A stretch of 64,000 nucleotides of DNA, taken from assembly GCF_023062595.1 (NCBI RefSeq), contig NZ_JALLAN010000006.1, positions 62,001-126,000 on the forward strand, given 5' to 3'. Both the position numbers and the translations under genes were made by a program. This stretch comes from Arthrobacter rhizosphaerae (GTDB taxonomy: Bacteria > Actinomycetota > Actinomycetes > Actinomycetales > Micrococcaceae). The notes beneath the pieces are model-generated. The model saw only the letters and a program-made list of their open reading frames with translations, was not told where the DNA came from and did not search any database. This document shows, piece after piece, positions 49,036 to 56,185 of the stretch (the stretch's first letter is position 1; each line of letters starts with the position of its first letter).

Positions 49036-49078
49036 ATGGAGGGTCTGGAATCCATATTGCGGATCCCAGCCCCTCCAT
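49036..49078. terminator. hairpin between symporter and lipoprotein genes
   Basis: ATGGAGGG (49036-49043), CTGG and ATCC pair with GGAT, CCAG and CCCTCCAT (49071-49078) around ATATTGC, with two internal mismatches. No T-run is evident; it lies between convergent genes. Confidence 0.6.
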
Positions 49079-49088
49079 GGTGTCTTCG

Positions 49089-49424
49089 TTAGGCGGCGCA
49101 GGCCTTCTTCAGCTCAGTGACGGAGGCTGCGGGAACTTCCTCGCCGGCCTCAGCGATCTGTTTCATTGGGTCCGTGATCTCAGCGGGCACTCCGGCTGCC
49201 TCTGCTCCACCGACCAGCCCGACCAGCAGCTTTTTGTCTTCAACGCTGACAAGTCCGTCCTCGATGACTGCGCACACCTGCCCCTTCACCTGGTCCGCAG
49301 CTGCGTTGGCCACTTCCGTTACCGCGGAGTTGGCGGCGTTCTGGGCCGCATCCTGCACCTGGCCGCAACCGGCAGTGAGGACTAGAAGCGGGATCGTGGA
49401 CAGCAAGGCAAGGGAACGTTTCAT
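49089..49424 (-). CDS. small lipoprotein of unknown function
   Basis: A 111-residue protein with a type II signal peptide: KRSLALLSTIPLLVLTAGC, lipidation at C20. The mature part is Ala/Val-rich and helical (QDAAQNAANSAVTEVANAAA), with one internal Cys pair (CAVIEDGL and KKACAA) that could form a disulphide. It would be anchored on the outer face of the membrane. No family is recognised. It is convergent with the symporter. Confidence 0.85.
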   Translation of the reverse strand: MKRSLALLSTIPLLVLTAGCGQVQDAAQNAANSAVTEVANAAADQVKGQVCAVIEDGLVSVEDKKLLVGLVGGAEAAGVPAEITDPMKQIAEAGEEVPAASVTELKKACAA

Positions 49425-49516
49425 CCATCCACCCTAACAATGTCCGGCTGGTCGCCATGTCACTTGCGGCCGATGCGCATGCCAACAGAGATAGACCGCA
49501 CCGGTCACTGCTGGCG

Positions 49517-49858
49517 TCAGAAGCGGCGGATCCAATCCACCGGATAGCCCATTTCTTCGAGCGTGAGGAGCGCTGACTCCGGGTGAAAGGCGCCGATCCT
49601 CCAATCGAGGCGGTGGGCGCCCTCGACAGCGATAGCAGAGGAGACAAAAAAGCGGGTTTTGTAGAGCGTCTTGATCTGCGCGCGCTCCAGGCGCCACGGA
49701 CCCAAAAACCGGCTAAGACCAAACCTGGCATGGAAGTCCAGCCGGTCCGATGTGGCTCTCATCTCGATGAGGGGCCAGGTAGCACCGAACCGCTGGTCAT
49801 AGAGGCCGACGATGACGCGGTACTCCGCATCACTTCTTTCTTCCCCCGGAATCGCCAT
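49517..49858 (-). CDS. hypothetical protein, possibly PH-like fold
   Basis: A 113-residue cytosolic protein, not recognised. Alternating hydrophobic strands (EYRVIVGLY, DRLDFHARFG, KTLYKTRFFVSSAIAVEG) with a final helix (LLTLEEMGYPVDWIRRF) suggest a small beta-barrel like PH-domain proteins found in actinobacteria; this is inference from pattern. It begins 24 bases after the stop of the monooxygenase gene on the same strand, so the two are likely co-transcribed. Confidence 0.65.
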   Translation of the reverse strand: MAIPGEERSDAEYRVIVGLYDQRFGATWPLIEMRATSDRLDFHARFGLSRFLGPWRLERAQIKTLYKTRFFVSSAIAVEGAHRLDWRIGAFHPESALLTLEEMGYPVDWIRRF

Positions 49859-49881
49859 GGACTCGATCCTAGAGGACAGGA

Positions 49882-50175
49882 TCAGTTCACAGCATCCAGC
49901 CAGGTCAGCACGGAGCCATCCTCCTCGATGTGTGCAGCGAGCTCTCCATTGAACTTTGCACCATAATCTGCGGTGATGTGCTCCTGGAAGGCCGCATCGT
50001 CTTCATATACTTCAAAAACGAAGTATTCACGTGGATTCGTTTGCCGCGTATACGGCAGGAAGAGCTGGTTGCCGGGTTCCTGCCGGACCTTCTCGGTGAG
50101 TTCGCGCATCATTTCCGCCACCCGCTCCTCGCTTCCGGACTTTACGGTGAACTCGGCATATAGGGTTTTGGTCAT
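49882..50175 (-). CDS. antibiotic biosynthesis monooxygenase (ABM/YgiN) family protein
   Basis: A 97-residue ferredoxin-like ABM protein, dimeric, of the quinol or putative monooxygenase type. TLYAEFTVKSGSEERVAEMMRE is the first strand-helix unit; EPGNQLFLPYTRQ and FVFEVYEDDAAFQEHITADY are conserved. Start ATG 50175 is supported by AAGGAG seven bases upstream. It follows the LacI gene by 66 bases on the same strand. Function unknown; a role in sugar-related redox is not supported. Confidence 0.87.
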   Translation of the reverse strand: MTKTLYAEFTVKSGSEERVAEMMRELTEKVRQEPGNQLFLPYTRQTNPREYFVFEVYEDDAAFQEHITADYGAKFNGELAAHIEEDGSVLTWLDAVN

Positions 50176-50240
50176 CACGTTCTCCTTGGAGGTTGCAGGG
50201 TGAGGCAAGGTTGAATTGGGCAGTAAGAGATGCGAGCGGG

Positions 50241-51311
50241 TCAGCCCGGAGGCGCGAGTTCGCCGGAACCCCGGACAATAAGTTCGGAGGGCACCACATA
50301 GGTTTGCGGAGCCGACTGGTCGCCGTCGATACGGGCCAGGATTCTTTCCGCGGCCAGTTTCCCGATCCTTTCCGGGTGCTGTGCAACGACCGTAATTCCG
50401 GGATCCATCATGTCCGCCAGAGCAAAATCATCGAACCCGACCAGGGCGATCCTCTTATTGGCGTTCAGCTCCTTCAACCCGCGCATCGCACCGAAAGTGA
50501 CGAGGTTCTGGCTCGAGAAAATGGCTGTGGGGGGATCATCAGAAGCAAGCAGCTCATGAGTTGCCTGCCGGGCAGACTCCTCGTCATGGAGGCCTTCGCG
50601 GATGGGAATAGCCGACGTCGCGATTCCGGCTGCCGCCAGAGACTCCAGAAATCCCCGACGGCGTTCGCGTGCAGTCTGGATGTCTGTCCGGTCTCCGAGA
50701 TAAGCAAGTTTCCTATGCCCCCGGCTGATCAGATGGGCGGCCGCCTTTGCGGCTCCGGCAGCATTGTCCGTAACGACGGCGTCCGCCTCGACGCCTACGG
50801 GTTCACGGTCGATGAAGACGGTGGGCAGGTCCCTGGAGTGTTCCGGAATGACATACGCCTGGCTCCGGGCGATTGGCGTCAGCACCAAGCCGTCCACGCG
50901 CCTGCCCAGAAAGGCCGCCACCAGGGCCTTTTCGCGTTCGGGGTCGTCGTCCAGGCTCGCGGCGAACACAGCAATGCCCCGGACCGACAAGGCATCCTCC
51001 ATGGCCCGGTGGATTTCGCTGCTGAAGGGGTTGGAGACGCTCGGAAGCAGCAGCCCCACCGACAGTGTCTGCCGTCCGGACCTGCGCAGGCTGCCCGCGG
51101 TCATGTCCAACTGATAGTTAAGCTGCTGAGACGCCCCGACGACGCGCAGCCGGGTGGCCTCGGACACGCCGGGCTCGTTATTCATGACGCGCGAGACGGT
51201 CTTGATTCCAACGCCGGCCAGCGCCGCAACATGGCGCATCGTGGGCCGGTTCTTCCCCACCTCAGCTTGGTAACGATTAGACATCGTTGTCAGAACCTCG
51301 TCCTTCATCAT
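50241..51311 (-). CDS. LacI family repressor of the fructose uptake operon
   Basis: Repressor with helix-turn-helix TMRHVAALAGVGIKTVSRVM near residues 24-43, hinge LDMTAGSLRRSG and a sugar-binding domain (GLLLPSVSNPFSSEIHRAME, VFIDREPVG, VGFDDFALADMM). With ATG 51311 it has 356 residues (AGGGA six bases upstream); ATG 51284 would give a more usual N-terminus but its codon lies inside an operator copy. Divergent from frcBCA; perfect palindrome TGACAACGTTGTCA at 51357 is the likely primary operator. The effector is probably fructose or a fructose phosphate. Confidence 0.93.
   Translation of the reverse strand: MMKDEVLTTMSNRYQAEVGKNRPTMRHVAALAGVGIKTVSRVMNNEPGVSEATRLRVVGASQQLNYQLDMTAGSLRRSGRQTLSVGLLLPSVSNPFSSEIHRAMEDALSVRGIAVFAASLDDDPEREKALVAAFLGRRVDGLVLTPIARSQAYVIPEHSRDLPTVFIDREPVGVEADAVVTDNAAGAAKAAAHLISRGHRKLAYLGDRTDIQTARERRRGFLESLAAAGIATSAIPIREGLHDEESARQATHELLASDDPPTAIFSSQNLVTFGAMRGLKELNANKRIALVGFDDFALADMMDPGITVVAQHPERIGKLAAERILARIDGDQSAPQTYVVPSELIVRGSGELAPPG
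51279..51292. promoter_or_regulatory. secondary LacI operator at the repressor gene start
   Basis: AGACATCGTTGTCA matches the primary site TGACAACGTTGTCA at 12 of 14 positions. It overlaps the second possible start codon of the repressor gene. Confidence 0.6.
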
Positions 51312-51356
51312 GGATTTTCCCTTGACTCTACCTTGTGATCTTGATTACATGGTCAC

Positions 51357-51370
51357 TGACAACGTTGTCA
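51357..51370. promoter_or_regulatory. primary LacI operator for the fructose operon
   Basis: TGACAACGTTGTCA is a perfect 14-base palindrome with CG at its centre, 27 bases before the frcB start codon and 46 from the repressor start. Confidence 0.8.
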
Positions 51371-51396
51371 TTACACCCTCGATATCAGGAGATTCA

Positions 51397-52509
51397 ATGT
51401 TGAGTTCCAAAGCCCCGCGGTCAGCCGCCCTCCGTTCGCTCGCTGCAGGCGCTGTCCTCACCCTTGCAACGCTCAGCCTCTCTGCCTGTGGGGGGAGCAG
51501 CAATACCACTTCCACTGCCGGTTCCACTGAAAAGATCGGTGTCTCACTGATCGTCAAGACCACCACCAACCCGTTCTTCGTCTCCATGCAGGACGGGGCG
51601 AAGGAGGCTGCTGCGGCCGAGGGAGTGGACCTGAAGCTCGCCGCCGGCAAGGCCGATGGCGATGAGGACACCCAGATCCAGGCCATCGAAAACGCAATCT
51701 CCAAGGGGGACAAGGGCATCCTCATCACCCCGAACGGCCCGTCCGTGGTGGATGCCCTGAAGAAGGCAAGGGATGCCGGGCTGTTTGTTATCGCCCTGGA
51801 CACCCCGCCGGACCCGGCCGATGCCGTGGACATCACCTTCGCCACGGACAACTTCGCCGCTGGCGAGCTGATCGGAAAATGGACCGCAGCCCAGCTTGAC
51901 GGCAAGAAAGCGACCATCGCCCTGCTGGATCTCTTCGACGACAAGGTCGTCTCGGTTGATTACAACCGGGACCAGGGCTTCCTGACCGGGCTGGGCGTAG
52001 ACACAGCCGATCCAAAGAAAAACGGCGACGAAGCCAAGACCGGTAAATACACCGGCGGCAAGGGCGGCGACTACGAAATTGTCGGCAACCAAGCCTCGCA
52101 GGGCGCCGAAGACGGTGGCCGCACCGCCATGGAAACCCTCCTGTCGAGCAACCCCGACATCAACGTCGTCTACACCATCAATGAGCCTGCCGCTGCAGGC
52201 GCCTTCGAGGCACTGAAGTCAGCCGGCAAGGAAAAGGACGTGCTGGTCGTCTCCGTTGACGGCGGCTGCTCGGGCGTGAACAACGTCAAGTCCGGGGTCA
52301 TCGGCGCCACCGCCCAGCAGTATCCGGTCAAGATGGCCGAATTGGGAGTGAAGGCAATTGTGGAGATCGCCAAGACAGGCAAGAAGCCGGCCAATTCCGA
52401 AGGCCTGGACTTCTACAACACCGGTGTTGAGCTGGTTACGGACAAGCCTGCCGACGGCGTCAAGAGCATCACCACCACCGCAGCTACCGACATCTGCTGG
52501 GGCAAGTAA
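51397..52509 (+). CDS. frcB: fructose ABC transporter substrate-binding lipoprotein FrcB
   Basis: Surface lipoprotein of 370 residues that captures fructose for FrcC/FrcA. The lipobox LSAC is near residue 31. The mature protein follows rhizobial FrcB closely as I know it: VKTTTNPFFVSMQDGAKEAA, GILITPNGPSVVDALKKARDA, FATDNFAAGELIGKWTAA, NVVYTINEPAAAGAFEALK, VVSVDGGCSGVNNV and the C-terminal CWGK. The start ATG 51397 has AGGAG six bases upstream. First gene of the operon, followed by a hairpin likely to protect its message. Confidence 0.92.
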   Translation: MLSSKAPRSAALRSLAAGAVLTLATLSLSACGGSSNTTSTAGSTEKIGVSLIVKTTTNPFFVSMQDGAKEAAAAEGVDLKLAAGKADGDEDTQIQAIENAISKGDKGILITPNGPSVVDALKKARDAGLFVIALDTPPDPADAVDITFATDNFAAGELIGKWTAAQLDGKKATIALLDLFDDKVVSVDYNRDQGFLTGLGVDTADPKKNGDEAKTGKYTGGKGGDYEIVGNQASQGAEDGGRTAMETLLSSNPDINVVYTINEPAAAGAFEALKSAGKEKDVLVVSVDGGCSGVNNVKSGVIGATAQQYPVKMAELGVKAIVEIAKTGKKPANSEGLDFYNTGVELVTDKPADGVKSITTTAATDICWGK

Positions 52510-52522
52510 CCTCCCGGCGTCA

Positions 52523-52559
52523 CGCGGGGAGACCGGAGCCCGCTATCGGCCTCCCCGCG
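52523..52559 (+). other. intercistronic hairpin after frcB
   Basis: CGCGGGGAG (52523-52531) pairs with CTCCCCGCG (52551-52559), with a further CCG/CGG pair inside the loop. No T-run follows. Such a structure after the binding-protein gene usually raises its message level above the permease. Confidence 0.65.
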
Positions 52560-52615
52560 CTTGTCTACCGAGCTAGCTCCGCTCTAGCTACCATCACTGA
52601 AGATCAGGACGCATC

Positions 52616-53662
52616 GTGACCCAGCAACAGACCGCCGGCCCGCCCAGCGCCGGGCATGCCGACCTGGCCGAGGAATTCCTCGACCGCCAAACAACGCTCA
52701 GCCGGATACGCAATATCCTCCACCGTTACCCCGCCGTCAGCCCCGCCCTCGTACTTCTCATCGCTGTGGTCGTGTTCGGCCTGCTCAATGACAGGTTCCT
52801 GCGCGTTGAAAACCTTTCGCTGATTACCCAGCAGGTTTCAGTCGTCGGCACCCTGGCCATCGCCCAGACACTCATCATCCTCACGGCCGGCATCGACCTG
52901 TCCGTGGGAGCAGTCATGATCCTCTCCTCCATGGTCGTGGCCCAACTCGCCGTCAACAACGGGCTGCCCGCGCCTGTTGCCCTGCTCGCAGGCCTGATCG
53001 TCGGACTCGCCGCAGGAGCCCTCAACGGGTTCCTGGTTACCAGGTTCCGGCTCCCTCCCTTCATCGTGACCCTGGGCACTCTGAACATTTTCATCGCCCT
53101 GACGCTGCTCTACTCCAACGGAGCGACAGTACGCGGCTCGGCCATGCCGGACATGCTGACCTGGACAGGAAGCACTTTCCCGGTGGGCCCCGTGCGGATA
53201 TCCACCGGCGTCGTTGTGATGCTGCTGCTCTACATCGCAATCGCGTTCATCCTCGGCAAAACCGCCTGGGGCCGGCACGTCTACGCCGTAGGCGATGACA
53301 AGGAAGCTGCCCGCCTGGCCGGTATCGCGGTGAACAAGGTCCTCATGAGCGTGTACCTCGCGGCAGGCGCCGTGCTGGCTGTCGGCGCCTGGATCCAGAT
53401 CGGCCGCACCAACGCTGCCAGCCCCAACGCCGGCCTCGATCTGAACCTGGACTCCATCACCGCCGTCGTCATCGGTGGAACAAGCCTCTTCGGCGGCCGC
53501 GGTTCCGTCTGGGGAACCCTCCTGGGCGCCCTGATCGTCGGCGTCTTCAGGAATGGCCTGTCACTGGCCGGGCTTGACGTGCTCTACCAGACCCTCGCCG
53601 TGGGCATCCTCATCATCCTCGCTGTCTCCATCGACCAGTGGATCCGAAAGGTGAAATCATGA
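52616..53662 (+). CDS. frcC: fructose ABC transporter permease FrcC
   Basis: Membrane component of a CUT2-type sugar importer, 348 residues with about ten helices. LIILTAGIDLSVGAVMILSSMV is the family signature; LNGFLVTRFRLPPFIVTLGTLNIF and YAVGDDKEAARLAGIAVNKV (EAA-like loop) follow, then ITAVVIGGTSLFGGRGSVWGT. Start is GTG 52616. Its stop overlaps the frcA ATG by four bases. Confidence 0.93.
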   Translation: MTQQQTAGPPSAGHADLAEEFLDRQTTLSRIRNILHRYPAVSPALVLLIAVVVFGLLNDRFLRVENLSLITQQVSVVGTLAIAQTLIILTAGIDLSVGAVMILSSMVVAQLAVNNGLPAPVALLAGLIVGLAAGALNGFLVTRFRLPPFIVTLGTLNIFIALTLLYSNGATVRGSAMPDMLTWTGSTFPVGPVRISTGVVVMLLLYIAIAFILGKTAWGRHVYAVGDDKEAARLAGIAVNKVLMSVYLAAGAVLAVGAWIQIGRTNAASPNAGLDLNLDSITAVVIGGTSLFGGRGSVWGTLLGALIVGVFRNGLSLAGLDVLYQTLAVGILIILAVSIDQWIRKVKS

Positions 53663-54453
53663 CCGCCGCAGATCTCCAGACCAACGGATCTAAAGTACGC
53701 CAGCCAATCATGCAGGCAAGGAACCTCGTCAAGACCTTCGGCAGGGTTGTGGGCCTCGACGGCGTAAGCCTGGACCTCTACCCCGGCGAAGTCCTGGCCA
53801 TCATCGGCGACAACGGCGCGGGAAAATCGACACTCATCAAATGCCTTACGGGTGCTGAAATTCCAGATTCGGGCGAACTGACCGTTTCCGGTCAACCCGT
53901 CCATTTCAAACGCCCCCAGGACGCCCGAGTGCACGGGATCGAGACGGTGTACCAGAACCTGGCCGTATCACCGGCGCTGGATGTCGCCTCGAACCTGTTC
54001 CTGGGCCGGGAGGAGCGGTTGGCCGGACCCCTGGGCAAGATCTTTCGGGTCTTGGATACCAAAGGCATGCGTCGCAAGGCCAAAGAGGAACTCACCCGCT
54101 TGGGAATCTCCACACTGCAGGATGTGACTGTACCGGTGGAGAACCTTTCCGGCGGCCAGCGGCAGGCTGTTGCGGTGGCAAGGGCTGCGGCCTTTGGCTC
54201 CAAGGTAGTGGTGTTGGATGAGCCGACGGCGGCACTCGGCGTCCGCGAGTCCAACCAGGTGCTCCAGCTCGTCAGGGATCTCCGTGACAGAGGGCTGCCA
54301 GTGATTCTGATCAGCCACAACATGCCGCACGTATTTGATGTGGCCGACAGGATCCATATCCAGCGCCTCGGAAAATGCGCGGCAACCATCACGCCCCAGT
54401 CACACACCATGACTGACGCCGTTGCCATCATGACCGGTGCTGCCACCGCCTGA
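53659..54453 (+). CDS. frcA: fructose ABC transporter ATP-binding protein FrcA
   Basis: ATPase of 264 residues that energises fructose import. Walker A GDNGAGKST near residue 53, Q-loop in ETVYQNLAV, signature LSGGQRQAVAVARA, Walker B VVVLDEPTAAL and switch His in VILISHNM are all intact. It has a single nucleotide-binding domain, unlike the tandem 500-residue RbsA/XylG proteins, matching the short FrcA type; two copies must work in the complex. Coupled to frcC by ATGA overlap. Confidence 0.93.
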   Translation: MTAADLQTNGSKVRQPIMQARNLVKTFGRVVGLDGVSLDLYPGEVLAIIGDNGAGKSTLIKCLTGAEIPDSGELTVSGQPVHFKRPQDARVHGIETVYQNLAVSPALDVASNLFLGREERLAGPLGKIFRVLDTKGMRRKAKEELTRLGISTLQDVTVPVENLSGGQRQAVAVARAAAFGSKVVVLDEPTAALGVRESNQVLQLVRDLRDRGLPVILISHNMPHVFDVADRIHIQRLGKCAATITPQSHTMTDAVAIMTGAATA

Positions 54454-54494
54454 TTCCGGCGGTAGCACCGATTCCACCCATCCCGTCCTGCACT

Positions 54495-54527
54495 CCGTCC
54501 GCGGACCTGCCACAGGTCCGCGGACGG
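54495..54527 (+). other. perfect 14-bp hairpin between frcA and the sugar kinase gene
   Basis: CCGTCCGCGGACCT, loop GCCAC, AGGTCCGCGGACGG, ending about 20 bases before the kinase start. No T-run. It may attenuate or process the message between transporter and kinase. Confidence 0.75.
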
Positions 54528-54546
54528 CTCCACGAAAGGCCTCCTC

Positions 54547-55491
54547 ATGTCCAGCTCCCCCAGCCCTGCAGGGGCCGCAGCACACTCCGACGTCGTTGTT
54601 ATCGGCGAAGCCCTGATTGATGTCGTCGCCTCCTCCGGAGGAACGGTGGAGCACCCCGGCGGGTCGCCTGCGAATGTCGCCTACGGGCTGGGGCGTCTCG
54701 GAATCAGTACCGCACTGCTCACGTCAATCGGCGACGACGAACGTGGCTCTGCGATCGAACGTCACCTCGGTAGGGCTGGAGTTGCGCTGCTCCCGGGATC
54801 CAAGCATCAAGGGCGCACTGCGTCTGCAACCGCAACCCTCGCCGCTGACGGCTCAGCCCGCTACGAGTTCGATATCAGCTGGGAACTGCAGCCCGTTCCG
54901 CCCTCCTATCTCCCCAAGGTGATCCACACGGGATCCATTGCCACCTTCCTGGCTCCTGGAGCCGCCGCCGTGAGGTCATTGCTGGAGCAGGCGCACCGGG
55001 AATGCGTGATCACCTATGACCCCAACATCCGCCCGGCCTTGCTGGGCAGTCAGGCCGAAGCGACGGCTTTGTTCGAGGAACTGGTTCCCCTGACCGACGT
55101 CGTCAAGCTCAGCGACGAGGACGCGCAGTGGCTCTACCCCCGCAAACAGCTGGAGGATACGGCGGCACGGATTCTGCAGCTCGGTGCCGGGCTGGCAGTC
55201 ATTACCAGGGGTTCGGAAGGTTCGCTGCTGGCAACTCCGACTACCCAGCTCCACGTTCCATCGGTGCTCTCCGTGGTGGCGGACACCATTGGTGCCGGTG
55301 ATTCCTACATGGCGGCGCTGATCTACGGGCTGCTGTCACGGGGCGTGGACGGGCTTTCGTCCGAGGTTCTGGAATCTCTGGGCCGCACCGCATCCAAGGC
55401 GGCTGCCATCACTGTCCGCAGGGCCGGCGCCAACCCCCCGACCATCGAAGAGCTGCTTGCCGGGCTGAAGGAATCAGAGGCAGTCGCCTAG
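54547..55491 (+). CDS. PfkB family carbohydrate kinase, probable fructokinase
   Basis: Ribokinase-fold kinase of 314 residues. GEALIDVVASSGGTVEHPGGSPANVAYGLGRLG contains the N-terminal PfkB signature (GGSPANVA); VVADTIGAGDSYMAALIYGL carries the anion hole and catalytic Asp (GAGD). ITYDPNIRPALL and the VKLSDEDAQWLY segment are also typical of fructokinases. As the fourth gene of the fructose import operon it most likely makes fructose 6-phosphate from imported fructose, since ABC import does not phosphorylate the sugar. Confidence 0.92.
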   Translation: MSSSPSPAGAAAHSDVVVIGEALIDVVASSGGTVEHPGGSPANVAYGLGRLGISTALLTSIGDDERGSAIERHLGRAGVALLPGSKHQGRTASATATLAADGSARYEFDISWELQPVPPSYLPKVIHTGSIATFLAPGAAAVRSLLEQAHRECVITYDPNIRPALLGSQAEATALFEELVPLTDVVKLSDEDAQWLYPRKQLEDTAARILQLGAGLAVITRGSEGSLLATPTTQLHVPSVLSVVADTIGAGDSYMAALIYGLLSRGVDGLSSEVLESLGRTASKAAAITVRRAGANPPTIEELLAGLKESEAVA

Positions 55492-55562
55492 CCGGTGGTG
55501 CCTCGATGGCGCCAGGCATAGACTGCGCTTGTCCACCCTTGCCGGAGTCAACAGGACCAGTC

Positions 55563-55988
55563 ATGAAACTCGTGCTCTCGACTGTTATCAACAGGCCTCC
55601 AGATATCGTGTTCGACTTCTTCGCGGTGAACCATGTGCACAACCATCCACGCTGGGATCCTCATATGGAACTGCAGCAGGTTTCAGCTGGACCGATCGGC
55701 GTCGGCACACAAATACAGCGCCGCCAGACCCGGATGGGCCCTCCCATCGACGGCACGATGGAGATTGTTGAGTTCGAACCCGACCGGGCCTTCGGCGCCC
55801 TGATTGTTGACCAAACGCCCAACGGGCCACTGGAAATCCATTCCCGGGCGACATTGGAGCCCGCCAACGGGAGCGGCACCAAACTGACCTTTCACCTGGA
55901 GATTCCTGCCATGGACGCCTCGCCCGACCCCAGCATGATCGAGAACAGCCTCCGCCGGATCAAGGAACTCATCGAAGCCACTGAGTGA
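55563..55988 (+). CDS. SRPBCC family protein (polyketide cyclase/START-like)
   Basis: A 141-residue helix-grip protein. VLSTVINRPPDIVFDFFAVNHVHNHPRWDP is the usual opening with the W/P motif, and the long C-terminal helix SMIENSLRRIKELIEATE closes the cavity. Members bind hydrophobic ligands; the function here is unknown. Start ATG 55563. It lies 71 bases after the fructokinase gene and may be read through from it. Confidence 0.87.
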   Translation: MKLVLSTVINRPPDIVFDFFAVNHVHNHPRWDPHMELQQVSAGPIGVGTQIQRRQTRMGPPIDGTMEIVEFEPDRAFGALIVDQTPNGPLEIHSRATLEPANGSGTKLTFHLEIPAMDASPDPSMIENSLRRIKELIEATE

Positions 55989-56020
55989 GCAAAACCTAAG
56001 GAAGTGTTAGGAAATCCCCT

Positions 56021-56092
56021 TCGACATTGGTCGTGGCCTGGATCACGAATAGTTTGGCTGATGCACCCAACTATCGGGGCCATCAATGTCGA
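56021..56092 (+). promoter_or_regulatory. structured 5' leader before the mini-ORF and MHS permease
   Basis: Three nested stems are visible: TCGACATTG (56021) with CAATGTCGA (56084-56092); TGGCC (56034) with GGCCA (56078-56082); ATAGTT (56049) with AACTAT (56069-56074), closing an apical loop. The 3' base of the outer stem runs into the GAGGAGG ribosome binding site of the mini-ORF. It has the layout of a cis-acting RNA, though no known riboswitch class is recognised. Confidence 0.5.
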
Positions 56093-56101
56093 GGAGGAAC
56101 C

Positions 56102-56185
56102 ATGAGCAAGGACGCCGTGGACAGCACCACAGCACTCACTAACCGGTTGCCAATGAGCGGACCGGCCAGGACGGTCCGTCGATGA
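56102..56185 (+). CDS. 27-codon leader ORF overlapping the MHS permease start
   Basis: Short reading frame (MSKDAVDSTTALTNRLPMSG then PARTVRR) with a near-perfect ribosome binding site, GAGGAGG, four to five bases before its ATG. Its TGA overlaps the ATG of the permease by four bases (ATGA), the same coupling seen between real genes here, while the permease has no good site of its own. The peptide is hydrophilic with no membrane helix, unlike the small subunits that accompany some transporters. It more likely serves translational coupling or leader-peptide control, together with the stem structure upstream. Not recognised as a known family. Confidence 0.55.
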   Translation: MSKDAVDSTTALTNRLPMSGPARTVRR

